The position numbers and the translations under genes were made by a program. From JAKFYM01 sp964416595 (lineage in GTDB: Bacteria > Bdellovibrionota > UBA1018 > CAIPTA01), in NCBI GenBank assembly GCA_964416595.1, contig CAYQES010000001.1:1-64000 (forward strand): a stretch of 64,000 nucleotides of DNA, read 5' to 3'. The notes below the pieces were generated by a model that made no database searches, was not told the origin of the DNA, and saw only the letters and a list, made by a program, of their open reading frames with translations. Each line of letters opens with the position of its first letter. Within the stretch, counting starts at the first letter, position 1. This document shows, piece by piece, positions 25,355-34,170 of this stretch.

Positions 25355-26617
25355 TCACTTGGTGTCCCAGTTAATGCCAAAGTGCTTCGCCACGTCTACG
25401 GCAGAGCGAACTGCATCCTCATGAAATCCGTGGCCGAAGTAAGAACCGCAGTAGAAAAGGCGGTCCTTACCGTTTAAGCCGCCTAAGAATTTCTGCGTCG
25501 CGACCGTATTGGAATTGAATATGGGATGGCGATAGCGAAATTTTTTGATCAATCGCCCGGGCGCCACCGCAGCTTCGCCCAAGGTGAGGATGAAAGTATC
25601 CGGAGACTCGATCTTTTGCACCCGATTGAGGCAATAGGAGATTTGATGGGTGCCGTCGGCTTGCTTTCGCATGTTCCAGCTGCACCATAGGCCCGGATCT
25701 GCATGTAGCAGGGAGGTATCGGTATGCAGCGAGGTAGGATTGTCTTGGTATTCCCACTCGCCAAGGAGCCGCACTTCTTCCGCTAATGGATTTCCCAGCA
25801 GGCGCGCGCTTACATCGGCATGAGTGGCGAGCACCACTTCGTCGAAATCCCCGACTTTTCCGCCATGCTCTACTTTCACGCAATGAGAGGTGCGGGTGAT
25901 CTTGGTCACGATAGTTCCAAGTTGCAGATTTCCGCGAAAATCTTTTTCAAAAGCTCGTACGTAGTGGCCACTGGATCCGCTAAATGTTTTCCAGCAACGC
26001 GGGCTTTTTCCAGCGAGCAGTTGGTGGTTATAAAAGTAAGTGAGAATAGAGGAGGCCGGGTAATCGAGCATACTTTTACCCGAAAGCGACCAAATGGCGG
26101 AGGTGAAGGGCAGCACAAAATTATGGACGAAGATTTCGCCATAAGGTGCGAGATAATTTCCTAGCGTGATGCTTGACAGATCGCGGCCGGCTACCATATC
26201 AGCGTAGGCACGCTTGCGAAAAGCGGCGAGATCGAAAAAGAATTTATAGAAAGCGGGGTTAAAAAAATTTCGCTTCTGCGCAAAGACTTTTCCGAGACTC
26301 AAACCAAGGGCAAAATGCAAGTTATTAAAGGGATCCGAGAAGCAGCTCGACATTTCTGCATTCATCTCATTGCTCACATCGAGCGCCCGCATGAACTGCA
26401 AAAAATTATCGTAGGTGCTGGTATTAAAAATCAAAAAAGCCGTATCTAGCTCGATGGATTTCCCTGCCGAGTCCTGCACCACTTCCGAATGAGCGTGGCC
26501 CCCCAAGGAGGGATCAGCCTCAAAAAGAGTGATGTCGTGTTTCTTCTGGAGGAGAAAGGCGGCGGATAGGCCCGCCACGCCACCGCCAACCACGGCGATT
26601 CTTTTACGGGAGCTCAT
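25355..26617 (-). CDS. FAD-dependent oxidoreductase of the CFA-synthase cluster
   Basis: A 420-residue flavoprotein of the amine-oxidase/desaturase type. The N-terminal dinucleotide site is IAVVGGGVAGLSAAFLL followed by the acidic FEADPSLGGHAH. The C-terminal FAD segment is LFYCGSYFGHGFHEDAV. It follows the cyclopropane-synthase-like methyltransferase by 14 nt. This pair is common in bacteria, and in Rhodobacter a similar flavoprotein and methylase act in making furan fatty acids; whether that applies here is inference. Expression would come from the sigma-54 element before the methyltransferase. Confidence 0.88.
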   Translation of the reverse strand: MSSRKRIAVVGGGVAGLSAAFLLQKKHDITLFEADPSLGGHAHSEVVQDSAGKSIELDTAFLIFNTSTYDNFLQFMRALDVSNEMNAEMSSCFSDPFNNLHFALGLSLGKVFAQKRNFFNPAFYKFFFDLAAFRKRAYADMVAGRDLSSITLGNYLAPYGEIFVHNFVLPFTSAIWSLSGKSMLDYPASSILTYFYNHQLLAGKSPRCWKTFSGSSGHYVRAFEKDFRGNLQLGTIVTKITRTSHCVKVEHGGKVGDFDEVVLATHADVSARLLGNPLAEEVRLLGEWEYQDNPTSLHTDTSLLHADPGLWCSWNMRKQADGTHQISYCLNRVQKIESPDTFILTLGEAAVAPGRLIKKFRYRHPIFNSNTVATQKFLGGLNGKDRLFYCGSYFGHGFHEDAVRSAVDVAKHFGINWDTK

Positions 26618-26631
26618 TCCCAGATTGTAAC

Positions 26632-27849
26632 CTAGCCGGCACGCATATTCGAATGCTGTTCGCGGCCTTGTTTAGTGAGCACCAGCTGCCAGAGCTGCCA
26701 ATTGCGCGCCTTGAATCCTCCCGCGAACGATAACAGGTAGAACTCCCACATCCGCTTGAAGCGCGCGGGATAGTTTTTTTCGAGCTCCGGCCAGGCGGCC
26801 TGAAAGCGTTCGTTCCAGGCCAGTAGGGTCTTATTATAATCCGGGCCGAAATTATGCCAGTCTTCCATCACGAACAAACCTTCGATCGCGTCGCCCATCT
26901 GCGAGATGGAGGGCAGAATCCCGTTGGGGAAAATGTACCTATCTACCCAAGGGTCGGTTATCTTCGTCGTGCGATTGTGGCCTACCGTATGGATCACGGC
27001 AATGCCATCAGGTTTAAGGGCCTCGTGGATCACGTTCATGTATGTGCCAAAATTCTTATAACCCACGGCCTCCATCATGCCCACGGAGACAATGCGGTCG
27101 AACTGGCCCTTAATATTGCGGTAGTCGTCGAAAATAAACTCGATCGGCAGGCCCCGGCAGCTTTGCTCTCCGTACTTAATCTGTTCTTTGGAGAGTGAGT
27201 AGCCTACGCAGGTAACGCCGAAGTTCTCGGCAGCATATTTCATTAAAGAACCAAAGCCGCAGCCTATATCCAGAAGGCGCATGCCGGGCTGTAAATCGAG
27301 CTTACGGCAGATCAGATCCATCTTTGCTAACTGGGCGGATTCAAGATCGGCCGCGTTTTTCCAGTAGGCACAGGTATAGAGCATCTGCGCATCGAGCATC
27401 TTGGTGTAGAGATCATTGCCTATGTCGTAATGAACATCGCATACGATCTTCGCTCGGGCCTTGGACTGCAAATTGAAGAAGGTTGCGCGGGCTATGCGTA
27501 GGATAATATCGGGGGTATATCGACGGCGGCCCACGTTCGAATGGAAAATTTTTTCGATGAAGAGATCAATCCTGGCGATTTTGAGATAGCCAGCCATATA
27601 AGCTTCGCCGAGGCCCAAAGAGCCACCGAAAGCAATCATACGGTAGGCACGCAAATCGAGGATTTGCACATCATGTGGAGCGGAGCCATTGATCGTGATC
27701 CCGGCTTTGCGAAACTCTCGACGAACAAAGTGCTCACAAGGGCTTAAGAAAATCTCAAGCCACGAACTACACTTCTCGAAGCTGGCGGGCTCTGCCAAAG
27801 GGCCAAAATCGAGCTCCTGCTCCATCGAGTTTTTCTTCAGAATCTCCAT
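26632..27849 (-). CDS. Cyclopropane-fatty-acyl-phospholipid synthase-like methyltransferase
   Basis: A 405-residue SAM methyltransferase of the CFA/mycolic acid synthase family. Signature parts: YDIGNDLYTKMLDAQMLYTCAYW, the SAM loop LLDIGCGFGSLMKYAA, GYSLSKEQIKYG, VSVGMMEAVGYKNFGTYM and HTVGHNRTTKITDPWVDRYIFPNG. It methylates unsaturated acyl chains of membrane phospholipids. ATG 27849 is used, but the -12 element predicts a transcript beginning at about that base, so the next ATG at 27825 (GAAG 10 nt upstream) may be the true start. The partner flavoprotein follows in the same operon. Composition is somewhat G+C-richer than neighbours by eye. Confidence 0.9.
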   Translation of the reverse strand: MEILKKNSMEQELDFGPLAEPASFEKCSSWLEIFLSPCEHFVRREFRKAGITINGSAPHDVQILDLRAYRMIAFGGSLGLGEAYMAGYLKIARIDLFIEKIFHSNVGRRRYTPDIILRIARATFFNLQSKARAKIVCDVHYDIGNDLYTKMLDAQMLYTCAYWKNAADLESAQLAKMDLICRKLDLQPGMRLLDIGCGFGSLMKYAAENFGVTCVGYSLSKEQIKYGEQSCRGLPIEFIFDDYRNIKGQFDRIVSVGMMEAVGYKNFGTYMNVIHEALKPDGIAVIHTVGHNRTTKITDPWVDRYIFPNGILPSISQMGDAIEGLFVMEDWHNFGPDYNKTLLAWNERFQAAWPELEKNYPARFKRMWEFYLLSFAGGFKARNWQLWQLVLTKQGREQHSNMRAG

Positions 27850-27859
27850 ACCCCTAAAT

Positions 27860-27875
27860 TGCAACCTTGGTGCCA
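27860..27875 (-). promoter_or_regulatory. Sigma-54 promoter of the methyltransferase-flavoprotein operon
   Basis: Read on the minus strand, TGGCAC-CAAGG-TTGCA is a full match to the RpoN consensus; GG and GC are 12 nt apart. Start of transcription is predicted at about 27849, at or just before the first ATG of the methyltransferase. Confidence 0.65.
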
Positions 27876-27955
27876 CGGGCGGACGCCGCCATAGGCAATT
27901 CCAGAGGTATCCAGCGGTATTTAATAATCACTCTCCTAACACCCGCCTAAACATT

Positions 27956-27971
27956 GGACAGCTTGCAGTCC
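27956..27971. promoter_or_regulatory. Dyad between divergent sigma-54 promoters, possible activator site
   Basis: GGACAGCTTGCAGTCC is an inverted repeat with six of eight pairs matched (GGAC-GC...GC-GTCC). It sits about 95 bp from the minus-strand -12 box, a normal distance for an enhancer-binding protein, and about 30 bp before the plus-strand -24 box. Function is inferred from position only. Confidence 0.35.
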
Positions 27972-27998
27972 CCGTTTCCATTTAGATACGCCCTCGCG

Positions 27999-28015
27999 CT
28001 GGCGCGCTAATTGCG
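27999..28015 (+). promoter_or_regulatory. Probable sigma-54 promoter of the desaturase operon
   Basis: CTGGCGC-GCTAA-TTGCG matches TGGCAC-N5-TTGC with one mismatch in the -24 box (A to G); GG (28001-28002) and GC (28013-28014) are 12 nt apart. Predicted start about 28026, leaving a 33-nt leader with AAAGGA before TTG 28059. Confidence 0.5.
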
Positions 28016-28058
28016 TTGTCCCGTCGAACCATTAGCCTGCCCATAGAAAGGATTTACT

Positions 28059-29039
28059 TTGAAAGTAGCGGACCACCAACTGCATGAAATCGCGGAAGAT
28101 TTTCGCCGCTTGAAGCAGTCCCTTGTGGATAAAGGGTTGTTCTCTACGTCCCGCTCGCGCTTGGCCTTCGATATATCGCTGCATTTTGTTCTCTATACTC
28201 TGGGTTATTGGCTAGCGAATGAGAATCCGATCTTGGCATTGCTCTGGCTTACTGGGGCCAGTATTAACCTCGTTTGGTGGATCCACGACTCGGGCCACGA
28301 TGCGCTCTTCGCTTCAAAAGACTGGTCCAAATTTTTCATCGAACTCTTGGGCGTGCTCTTCCTCGGGATGCTACAAGTAGATTATCACTACGGAATTCAT
28401 CGCCGGCATCACGGGTTCACGAATATTCTCGGAAAAGATACTGCGCTAGAAACCGGCCCGATTGTTTGGCACAAGAAGATGCTCAAAGATGGACAACGCC
28501 TTGTGCGCCGCCAAAGCTGGCTCTGGGTTGGCATTATCCTGCCGCTAACCTATCCATTGATCTCATTCAAATGTCTGAAGGTCGCTTATGAACAAGGCAA
28601 ATATACTCGGCTGGCGTTTTGGGGTTTGCGCTGGGCGGTATTTCTTTTCGTGTTGAAAATATCTTTTTGGATCTTGTTCTTGCCCGTGCTAGCCGCAGGT
28701 TTTGTGCTTGGCTTCGCTGCTAGTCTGAATCACTTTCACCTCGAAATTTCCGAGAAGCAAAGGGTGCCATTCCCGGCCCAAGTATTCCTCGTTACCCAGA
28801 ATATCGATTCGCCCTCGAGCTTTGTTACGTGGCTCACCGGCGGATTGAATTTTCACATCGAACATCATCTATTTCCCACTATGCCGAGCCGGAATTACCA
28901 TCTTGCGCAGGAAGCGGTGCGAGCATTCGCCAGCAAGCACTCCCTTCCCTACCACAGCTGCTCCAGCCACGAAGCTGTGGTTCGCCTCTTAGTCACGCTG
29001 GCTGATCCGATCGAAGACCGAAAGTGGGCGGTGAAATGA
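28059..29039 (+). CDS. Membrane fatty acid desaturase-like di-iron protein
   Basis: A 326-residue membrane protein starting at TTG 28059 (AAAGGA 6 nt upstream). The three histidine boxes of membrane desaturases and hydroxylases are present: HDSGH (about 75), HRRHH (about 113) and HIEHH (about 268), with hydrophobic spans around 30-70 and 190-225. It would insert a double bond, or hydroxylate, acyl chains in the inner membrane using O2 and two irons. Its stop overlaps the AlkB-like gene by 4 bp. It is divergent from the acyl-chain methyltransferase, fitting a shared membrane-lipid function. Confidence 0.9.
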   Translation: MKVADHQLHEIAEDFRRLKQSLVDKGLFSTSRSRLAFDISLHFVLYTLGYWLANENPILALLWLTGASINLVWWIHDSGHDALFASKDWSKFFIELLGVLFLGMLQVDYHYGIHRRHHGFTNILGKDTALETGPIVWHKKMLKDGQRLVRRQSWLWVGIILPLTYPLISFKCLKVAYEQGKYTRLAFWGLRWAVFLFVLKISFWILFLPVLAAGFVLGFAASLNHFHLEISEKQRVPFPAQVFLVTQNIDSPSSFVTWLTGGLNFHIEHHLFPTMPSRNYHLAQEAVRAFASKHSLPYHSCSSHEAVVRLLVTLADPIEDRKWAVK

Positions 29040-30142
29040 AGCACCTGGAAAAGTATCTGTTTCTCTCCGTGCGCTACTCCGCTATCTTATTGCCCGTGAT
29101 CGTGATCTCCGGAATTTTCCTGGGAGGGCCCGCAGCCTACGCCGGCTTGGTGGTTGTTTTCGGATACTATTTCCTCGTAGAGCTGATTCTGTGGGCCTCG
29201 GGCCTTGGTGTAACCACCACCCGGGAAAACGAGTTTCAATTTGTTGATCCCAAGAACCCAAGCCGCCTCGACCATTACGGCGTAGCCATATACGCGGTGA
29301 TGCAGATCATCACGACACCCCTTGCGATTGTGCTAATCACTAGACTCACTTCATTTACCGAGATGGCCGGCGGGATTTTATCCTTTGGCGTTATGGCAGG
29401 ATCGGTTGGAGGTCTTGCGGGCCACGAATACATCCACCGCCGCAATAGGCTCGAGCACTATCTCGGCGTGGCCGTTTACGCCTGCATCAACTATGGGCAT
29501 TTCACGATCTCTCACCTGCATGGTCATCATCGCAATGTAGGTTTGCATGAGGACTGGAGTACCTCTCGCCTGAACGAAACCAGCTTCCACTTTCTCAAGC
29601 GCGCCCTTTTCGACGGTTATTTTGCGGCTTGGCGACTGAGCGCAAAGTCTTCACGGATGCGCCAACTCATGATTGGTCTAACCGCAACGCAGGCTGCGGC
29701 GTGGACTACTCTAGCGGTCACTTTAGGAATCAAGGGTGTGCTGGTTTACGGAGCGATGTCCTTACTTTCTTTCTCTCTCATGGAGATGGTGAACTACCTT
29801 TCACACTATGGGTTGATGCGCGAAAAGAGCAGCTCCGGAAAGCCCGAAACGGTAAAAGATCGACACTCTTGGGAGTCTAACAATAAAGTAACCAATTGGT
29901 TTATTTTCAATGCCGGCAAGCACTGCCACCATCACCGTGTGCCCGGGGCATCTCACGTGGAGCTGGAGCTGAGCCACGAAAAGGAATATTTACCCTATGG
30001 ATTGCCGCTCTTAACTTTGATCGGCTTTATTCCCCCTCTATACTTTCGCTTGATGAATCCAATGCTATTGCCGGAGAGTAGGAAACCAAAACGACTGCAA
30101 GTGTCCCAGCTTCGAACGGTTGGAAACCACAAATTTCATTAA
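29036..30142 (+). CDS. AlkB-like alkane monooxygenase family protein
   Basis: A 368-residue integral membrane di-iron protein. I chose ATG 29036 because it overlaps the desaturase stop (ATGA); GTG 29024 is alternative. AlkB-type histidine motifs are visible: HEYIHRRNRLEH, HLHGHHRNVGLHEDWS, NYLSHYGL and HCHHH followed by SHVELE. AlkB enzymes hydroxylate alkane or alkyl chain ends, usually with rubredoxin. No rubredoxin gene is in the window. Next to a lipid methyltransferase and a desaturase, a fatty-acyl substrate is at least as likely as an alkane; that is inference. Confidence 0.87.
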   Translation: MKHLEKYLFLSVRYSAILLPVIVISGIFLGGPAAYAGLVVVFGYYFLVELILWASGLGVTTTRENEFQFVDPKNPSRLDHYGVAIYAVMQIITTPLAIVLITRLTSFTEMAGGILSFGVMAGSVGGLAGHEYIHRRNRLEHYLGVAVYACINYGHFTISHLHGHHRNVGLHEDWSTSRLNETSFHFLKRALFDGYFAAWRLSAKSSRMRQLMIGLTATQAAAWTTLAVTLGIKGVLVYGAMSLLSFSLMEMVNYLSHYGLMREKSSSGKPETVKDRHSWESNNKVTNWFIFNAGKHCHHHRVPGASHVELELSHEKEYLPYGLPLLTLIGFIPPLYFRLMNPMLLPESRKPKRLQVSQLRTVGNHKFH

Positions 30143-30360
30143 TCACAAAATGGAATCGTTCAGGGCTAACCTGGCCTTACTTTCGCGCTGGCATCAAGCC
30201 TAGCTGAAATTCGCTGGGCACTACCATAAGCCAGATCTTAAAAATCGGCCCGGTTCTGAGTGGACCCTTTTGTTCAGGGGAGCGGGAAGTCAGTGCTTTT
30301 TAGAATTTTGGGTTTAAGGGTCTGAGAATGGCGAAGCCCGAGCTAAGGATCGAAGTGTTT

Positions 30361-30912
30361 CTAATCGACAAGATCAGATCTTAAAATTGCGTAGATCGCG
30401 ACATTTACAGGCTTTCCCTTTACGAACATACCAGCCCGAGCGATTCCTTCGAACTGCATGCCAATCTTCTCCATAACTCGTCTAGACCCAATATTATTTT
30501 CCAGACATGTCGCTTGTATGCGAACTAACTCAGGATACCCATTAAAAGCGAATTTTACGACAGCCTCTGCCGCTTCTGTCATAAGTCCTTTGCCCCAGTA
30601 GTCAGCATTCAGTGCGTAGTCGATTTGCCCAGCAATAGAATTCCGCTGCGAAAAGCTGATAGAACCTATTGCTACATTTGATTTATTTGGATCACGAAGT
30701 GCCCAAACAAAAATTTTTTTTTCACCGTCTATTACAGGTTTTCCAGAAATAAAATTAATAAACGCCAACGAGTCGTCTACCGTTTGATGTGCATGCCAAG
30801 TTACAGTTTTGGCTACTTTAGGATTCTTTGCATAGGCGAAGACATCAGCCGCATCAGCATGGGTGAAGGGAGATAGCTTTAAACGATCTGTCTGCAATTC
30901 TGGAATCTGCAT
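30361..30912 (-). CDS. GNAT family N-acetyltransferase (RimJ/RimL-like)
   Basis: A 183-residue acetyltransferase. ATG 30912 begins the usual MQIPELQTDRLKL opening; TTG 30948 would add 12 residues and also lacks a ribosome site. Family features are RLKLSPFTHADAADVF, IGSISF, the acetyl-CoA loop ADYWGKGLMTEAAEAV and LENNIGSRRVMEKIGMQFEG. RimJ/RimL-like enzymes acetylate protein N-termini, antibiotics or small amines; the substrate is not predictable. It stands alone with about 220 bp of featureless sequence before it and 120 bp after. Confidence 0.9.
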   Translation of the reverse strand: MQIPELQTDRLKLSPFTHADAADVFAYAKNPKVAKTVTWHAHQTVDDSLAFINFISGKPVIDGEKKIFVWALRDPNKSNVAIGSISFSQRNSIAGQIDYALNADYWGKGLMTEAAEAVVKFAFNGYPELVRIQATCLENNIGSRRVMEKIGMQFEGIARAGMFVKGKPVNVAIYAILRSDLVD

Positions 30913-31069
30913 CGATCGCAGTTTATGCCTCAGCACTCGGGGATGCAAAGAAAAGGAATATTTCTACCCGGCCCCATAATAGTAATACACAGAATTTAAT
31001 TACTCCCCGCAACATGAGCGCCCCATGGAATAGGAGCGTTAAAGTAATGATTTATGTAAAAGTTTAAAG

Positions 31070-31834
31070 CTACCCACCTCTCCTCTGAATCAACTCCGCC
31101 GCAATGCTCACCGCAATTTCCGGCGGGTGATTGCTATTGCCGATCTCTAAACCCATAGGGCAGCGTAATGCCTCAACGGCAAGAGCAGAAATTCCTAAAG
31201 CCAGTAACTCTTTTTTAATCTTAATCGCCTTCACGGGGCTTCCCAGCACGCCAATATAGGGCGGAACCTGTGCCCGCAAAATCTTCTCGAGCACAGGAAG
31301 ATCCGTAGTGTGACCTTGGGTCATCACCACAAAAAAAGCATCCCGGGGCAGCTCTGGCAAATAATTCTGATCCTCCCAGAAAAGCACACGAAGATTCGAA
31401 GCCGCAGGCAAACGCGCTAACCATTCTTTCCGGTGATCCACGCAAGTCACCACGCAAGCAAGGGGCAACAACTGCCGCACTAAAGCCTGGGCCACGTGGC
31501 CCGCGCCGAACACCACAATCTTCCAAGGGTGTGGAGTAAAGGGTTCAAAAAGCATTTCTACTTCCCCTCCACAACTCATGCCCACGTCCCGCTGCAAATT
31601 CCACACGCAGTATTGCGGACTATTTTTTTTCTCCAACAAAATTTCCTGCGCCAAGCGAATGGCTTTCGCTTCTAACTTCCCGCCACCTACTGTGCCCCAC
31701 ACTAATCCTGAAGTTTGTACGATGGCTTTAGCCCCCGCATCTTGGGGAGCGTGACCGCGGGAAGACAAAAAAGTGACTACGACGAATTCTTCCCCTGCCT
31801 CTTCTAGCCTTCTTGCCTCTTGGAAAAAGCTCAT
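31070..31834 (-). CDS. xdhC: XdhC/CoxF-family accessory protein for xanthine dehydrogenase
   Basis: A 254-residue protein. ATG 31834 overlaps the xdhB stop by 4 bp and has GGAGAA upstream; a longer opening to 31957 would lie inside xdhB. The N-terminal XdhC domain has SSRGHAPQDAGAKAIV, GTVGGGKLEAKAI and GMSCGGEVEMLFEPF with the conserved Cys; the C-terminal half is a Rossmann domain (VVFGAGHVAQALV, VDHRKEWL). XdhC binds molybdenum cofactor, helps add its sulphido ligand and loads it into XdhB. It is the last gene of the operon. Confidence 0.93.
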   Translation of the reverse strand: MSFFQEARRLEEAGEEFVVVTFLSSRGHAPQDAGAKAIVQTSGLVWGTVGGGKLEAKAIRLAQEILLEKKNSPQYCVWNLQRDVGMSCGGEVEMLFEPFTPHPWKIVVFGAGHVAQALVRQLLPLACVVTCVDHRKEWLARLPAASNLRVLFWEDQNYLPELPRDAFFVVMTQGHTTDLPVLEKILRAQVPPYIGVLGSPVKAIKIKKELLALGISALAVEALRCPMGLEIGNSNHPPEIAVSIAAELIQRRGG

Positions 31835-34170
31835 GCTTTCTCCCAGCGCTGAAAGGCTTCCGGCATATGAGCCCGCAAAACTTCTTCCGAGGTGGCGGGG
31901 ATTTTTAAGGCGGGAAATTTTCCGCCATAAGAAATCGCATTCATGATAGCGGTCCACACCGATATGGCTAACAATAAAGGTGGCTCGCCCACAGCCTTTG
32001 CGCCCTTGATAAGAGCCGAATCTTTTTCTTCGTTTTCGATAAAATCCACCTGAAAAATCCGCGGAGTATCATGGACGCTCGGAATTTTATACGTGCTTGG
32101 GCTATGGGATAAAAGTTTTCCTTTTGAATAAAATAAATTTTCTGTAGTGAGCCAGCCCATGCCTTGCACAAAACCGCCGGTCACTTGGCCGATATCTAAA
32201 CCTTCGTTGATCGGCCGACCAAGATCCATCAATAGATCGGAACGCAATACTTTTACTTCCCCATTCACGGGATTAATGGAAACTTCCGAAGCGGCCACAC
32301 CTTGAGTGTAATAAAGAAATGCGCGGCCTTGGCCTTTTAGTTTATCAAAAGCCAAATGGGGAATGGTGTAATGCGCGTATTCTGAAAGTGAAATCCGGTG
32401 GAGATAGGCTTCGTTTACTAATTCCGCAAAGGAAATGGAATCTTTCCCTCTTTTGGCCCTGCCCTCTTGGAACACAATACCATCGGGAGCTTTGCCCGAT
32501 AATTGCAATTCCCGCTCGGTGCCTAAACCCGCAGTTTTGGCAGCCCAACGTTCTGGTGGTAAATCTAAAACATGATCCGCCACTTCTAAGAGACGATTTT
32601 TTAATTTCCTGGCCGCGAGCACCGCTGCAGCGCCATTGATATCCGTGCCACTGGAAGCCGCCGTGGGAGAAGTATTGGAATTTCTTTCGGTGGAAGTTGT
32701 GAGCACCCGCACTTTTTCTCGGTCGATGCCAAACTCTTCGGCCACGAGTTCTGCGATGCGGGCATTCACTCCTTGCCCCATTTCCGTGGCGCCCGTGGAA
32801 ACTTGCACACTTCCATCTCTTTGCAAATGCACTAAAGCATTGCCTTGGTTTAAAAAACGGGTCGTAAAGGAGATGCCAAATTTTACGGCGGTCATGGAAA
32901 GGCCTTTTATTAGCTCGCCTTTATTTTCTTTATTCCATTTTTTTATTTCTTCCCGTCTCGCGCGGTAATCACATTTTTCCTCAAGAGAGGAAAACAAATG
33001 GGAAAGGAGATTACCCTCCACCTTTTGCCCATAGGGAGTGGTGTTGTCGGAGCCTTGGTAGCAATTCAGTTTCCGTAAATCTAAGGCATCCTTTTTCAAC
33101 ACAAACGCCATCTCTTCCAGGATGCGTTCAATCAAAGCCACGCCTTTTGGACCACCAAAACCCCGAAAGGCCGTGTGGGGATGCATATGGGTTTTGCAAA
33201 CTTGCCCACGGATCCTCGCGGCGGGTAAAAAATAAGCATTGTCGCAGTGGAGCATGGCCCGCTCCATGATAGCCGTGGAAAGATCCGCGTAGGCACCGCC
33301 ATCGGAATAGAGCATTGCATCCAGCGCTAAAAGGCGGCCATTGCCATCGAATCCCACTTCGTAAAAAATTTCGAAGGGATTACGCTTCCCAGTCATGATC
33401 ATGTCGTCGTCTTTGGTGAGCACCACACGGGCGGGGCGTTTTAATTTATGGGCCACTAAGGCCGCGTAAGCGGCAAAAGGCGCCGCTTGGGATTCTTTGC
33501 CACCAAAGGCTCCGCCCATGCGTTTTACGATGCAGCTTACATCTTTGTACTCTAGCCCAAGGGCGTGGGCCACCACATGTTGCACTTCCGTAGGGTGCTG
33601 GGAAGAAGAATGCACTTCCACACCACCGTTATCTTGCGGATAAGCCAAGGCCGCTTGGCTCTCTAAATAAAAGTGATCGGCCCCTTGGATTATTAACTTT
33701 CCTTTTAAGCGAAGGGGAGATTTTTTTAGTTCATTTTCCACATCTCCTTTTTCGATTTTTCGCTCGGAGCCAATAAAGCTTTTTTTCTCGATGGCCGCAG
33801 CTATATCTAAAATCGCCGGTAGCTCTTCATAATCCACCTGCACTAGGGCACAAGCTTTACGCAAAGCTTGTGGGTTTTCCGCCACCACCAGGGCGATGCC
33901 CTCACCCACAAATTGCACCACATCTTGGGCTAAAAAAGGTTGATCTTGAAAAATCGAACCCCAATGAAGATGAGAAAAATCTTTGGCAGAATAAAAAGCT
34001 ACTACGCCGGGAATTTTTTCAGCTTTTTTAAAATTTATTTTTTTTATTCTGGCGTGGGCTTTTTGGCTATACACCACGCCCACGTGTACTTCTCGCGCCG
34101 TAACTGGCCGATCATCCACATATTCACTCTCCCCAGTCACGTGCGTTTGGGCCGAATCGTGGGGCTTCAC
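31831..34170 (-). CDS. xdhB: Xanthine dehydrogenase molybdopterin-binding subunit
   Basis: A 779-residue large subunit of the molybdenum hydroxylase family. Visible parts include GESEYVDDRP near the start, SSQHPTEVQHVVAHALG, KRMGGAFGGKESQAAP, HTAFRGFGGPKG and the cofactor segments GATEMGQGVNARIAELVAEEFG and SPTAASSGTDINGAAA. The catalytic Glu is in AVGEPPLLLAISV. It would oxidise hypoxanthine or xanthine to urate, passing electrons through XdhA. The start and stop each overlap a neighbour by 4 bp. The substrate is inferred from the XdhABC arrangement; other purines or aldehydes are possible. Confidence 0.95.
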   Translation of the reverse strand: MKPHDSAQTHVTGESEYVDDRPVTAREVHVGVVYSQKAHARIKKINFKKAEKIPGVVAFYSAKDFSHLHWGSIFQDQPFLAQDVVQFVGEGIALVVAENPQALRKACALVQVDYEELPAILDIAAAIEKKSFIGSERKIEKGDVENELKKSPLRLKGKLIIQGADHFYLESQAALAYPQDNGGVEVHSSSQHPTEVQHVVAHALGLEYKDVSCIVKRMGGAFGGKESQAAPFAAYAALVAHKLKRPARVVLTKDDDMIMTGKRNPFEIFYEVGFDGNGRLLALDAMLYSDGGAYADLSTAIMERAMLHCDNAYFLPAARIRGQVCKTHMHPHTAFRGFGGPKGVALIERILEEMAFVLKKDALDLRKLNCYQGSDNTTPYGQKVEGNLLSHLFSSLEEKCDYRARREEIKKWNKENKGELIKGLSMTAVKFGISFTTRFLNQGNALVHLQRDGSVQVSTGATEMGQGVNARIAELVAEEFGIDREKVRVLTTSTERNSNTSPTAASSGTDINGAAAVLAARKLKNRLLEVADHVLDLPPERWAAKTAGLGTERELQLSGKAPDGIVFQEGRAKRGKDSISFAELVNEAYLHRISLSEYAHYTIPHLAFDKLKGQGRAFLYYTQGVAASEVSINPVNGEVKVLRSDLLMDLGRPINEGLDIGQVTGGFVQGMGWLTTENLFYSKGKLLSHSPSTYKIPSVHDTPRIFQVDFIENEEKDSALIKGAKAVGEPPLLLAISVWTAIMNAISYGGKFPALKIPATSEEVLRAHMPEAFQRWEKA

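Noticed and set aside
25107..25424. A 105-codon plus-strand frame after the sigma-54 promoter
   Set aside because: Its ATG lies in the loop of a perfect hairpin, no ribosome site exists, and it crosses the terminator and the convergent flavoprotein gene.
30143..30360. Insertion sequence remnant near the GNAT gene
   Set aside because: No terminal inverted repeats or transposase frame could be seen; nothing definite is in this gap.
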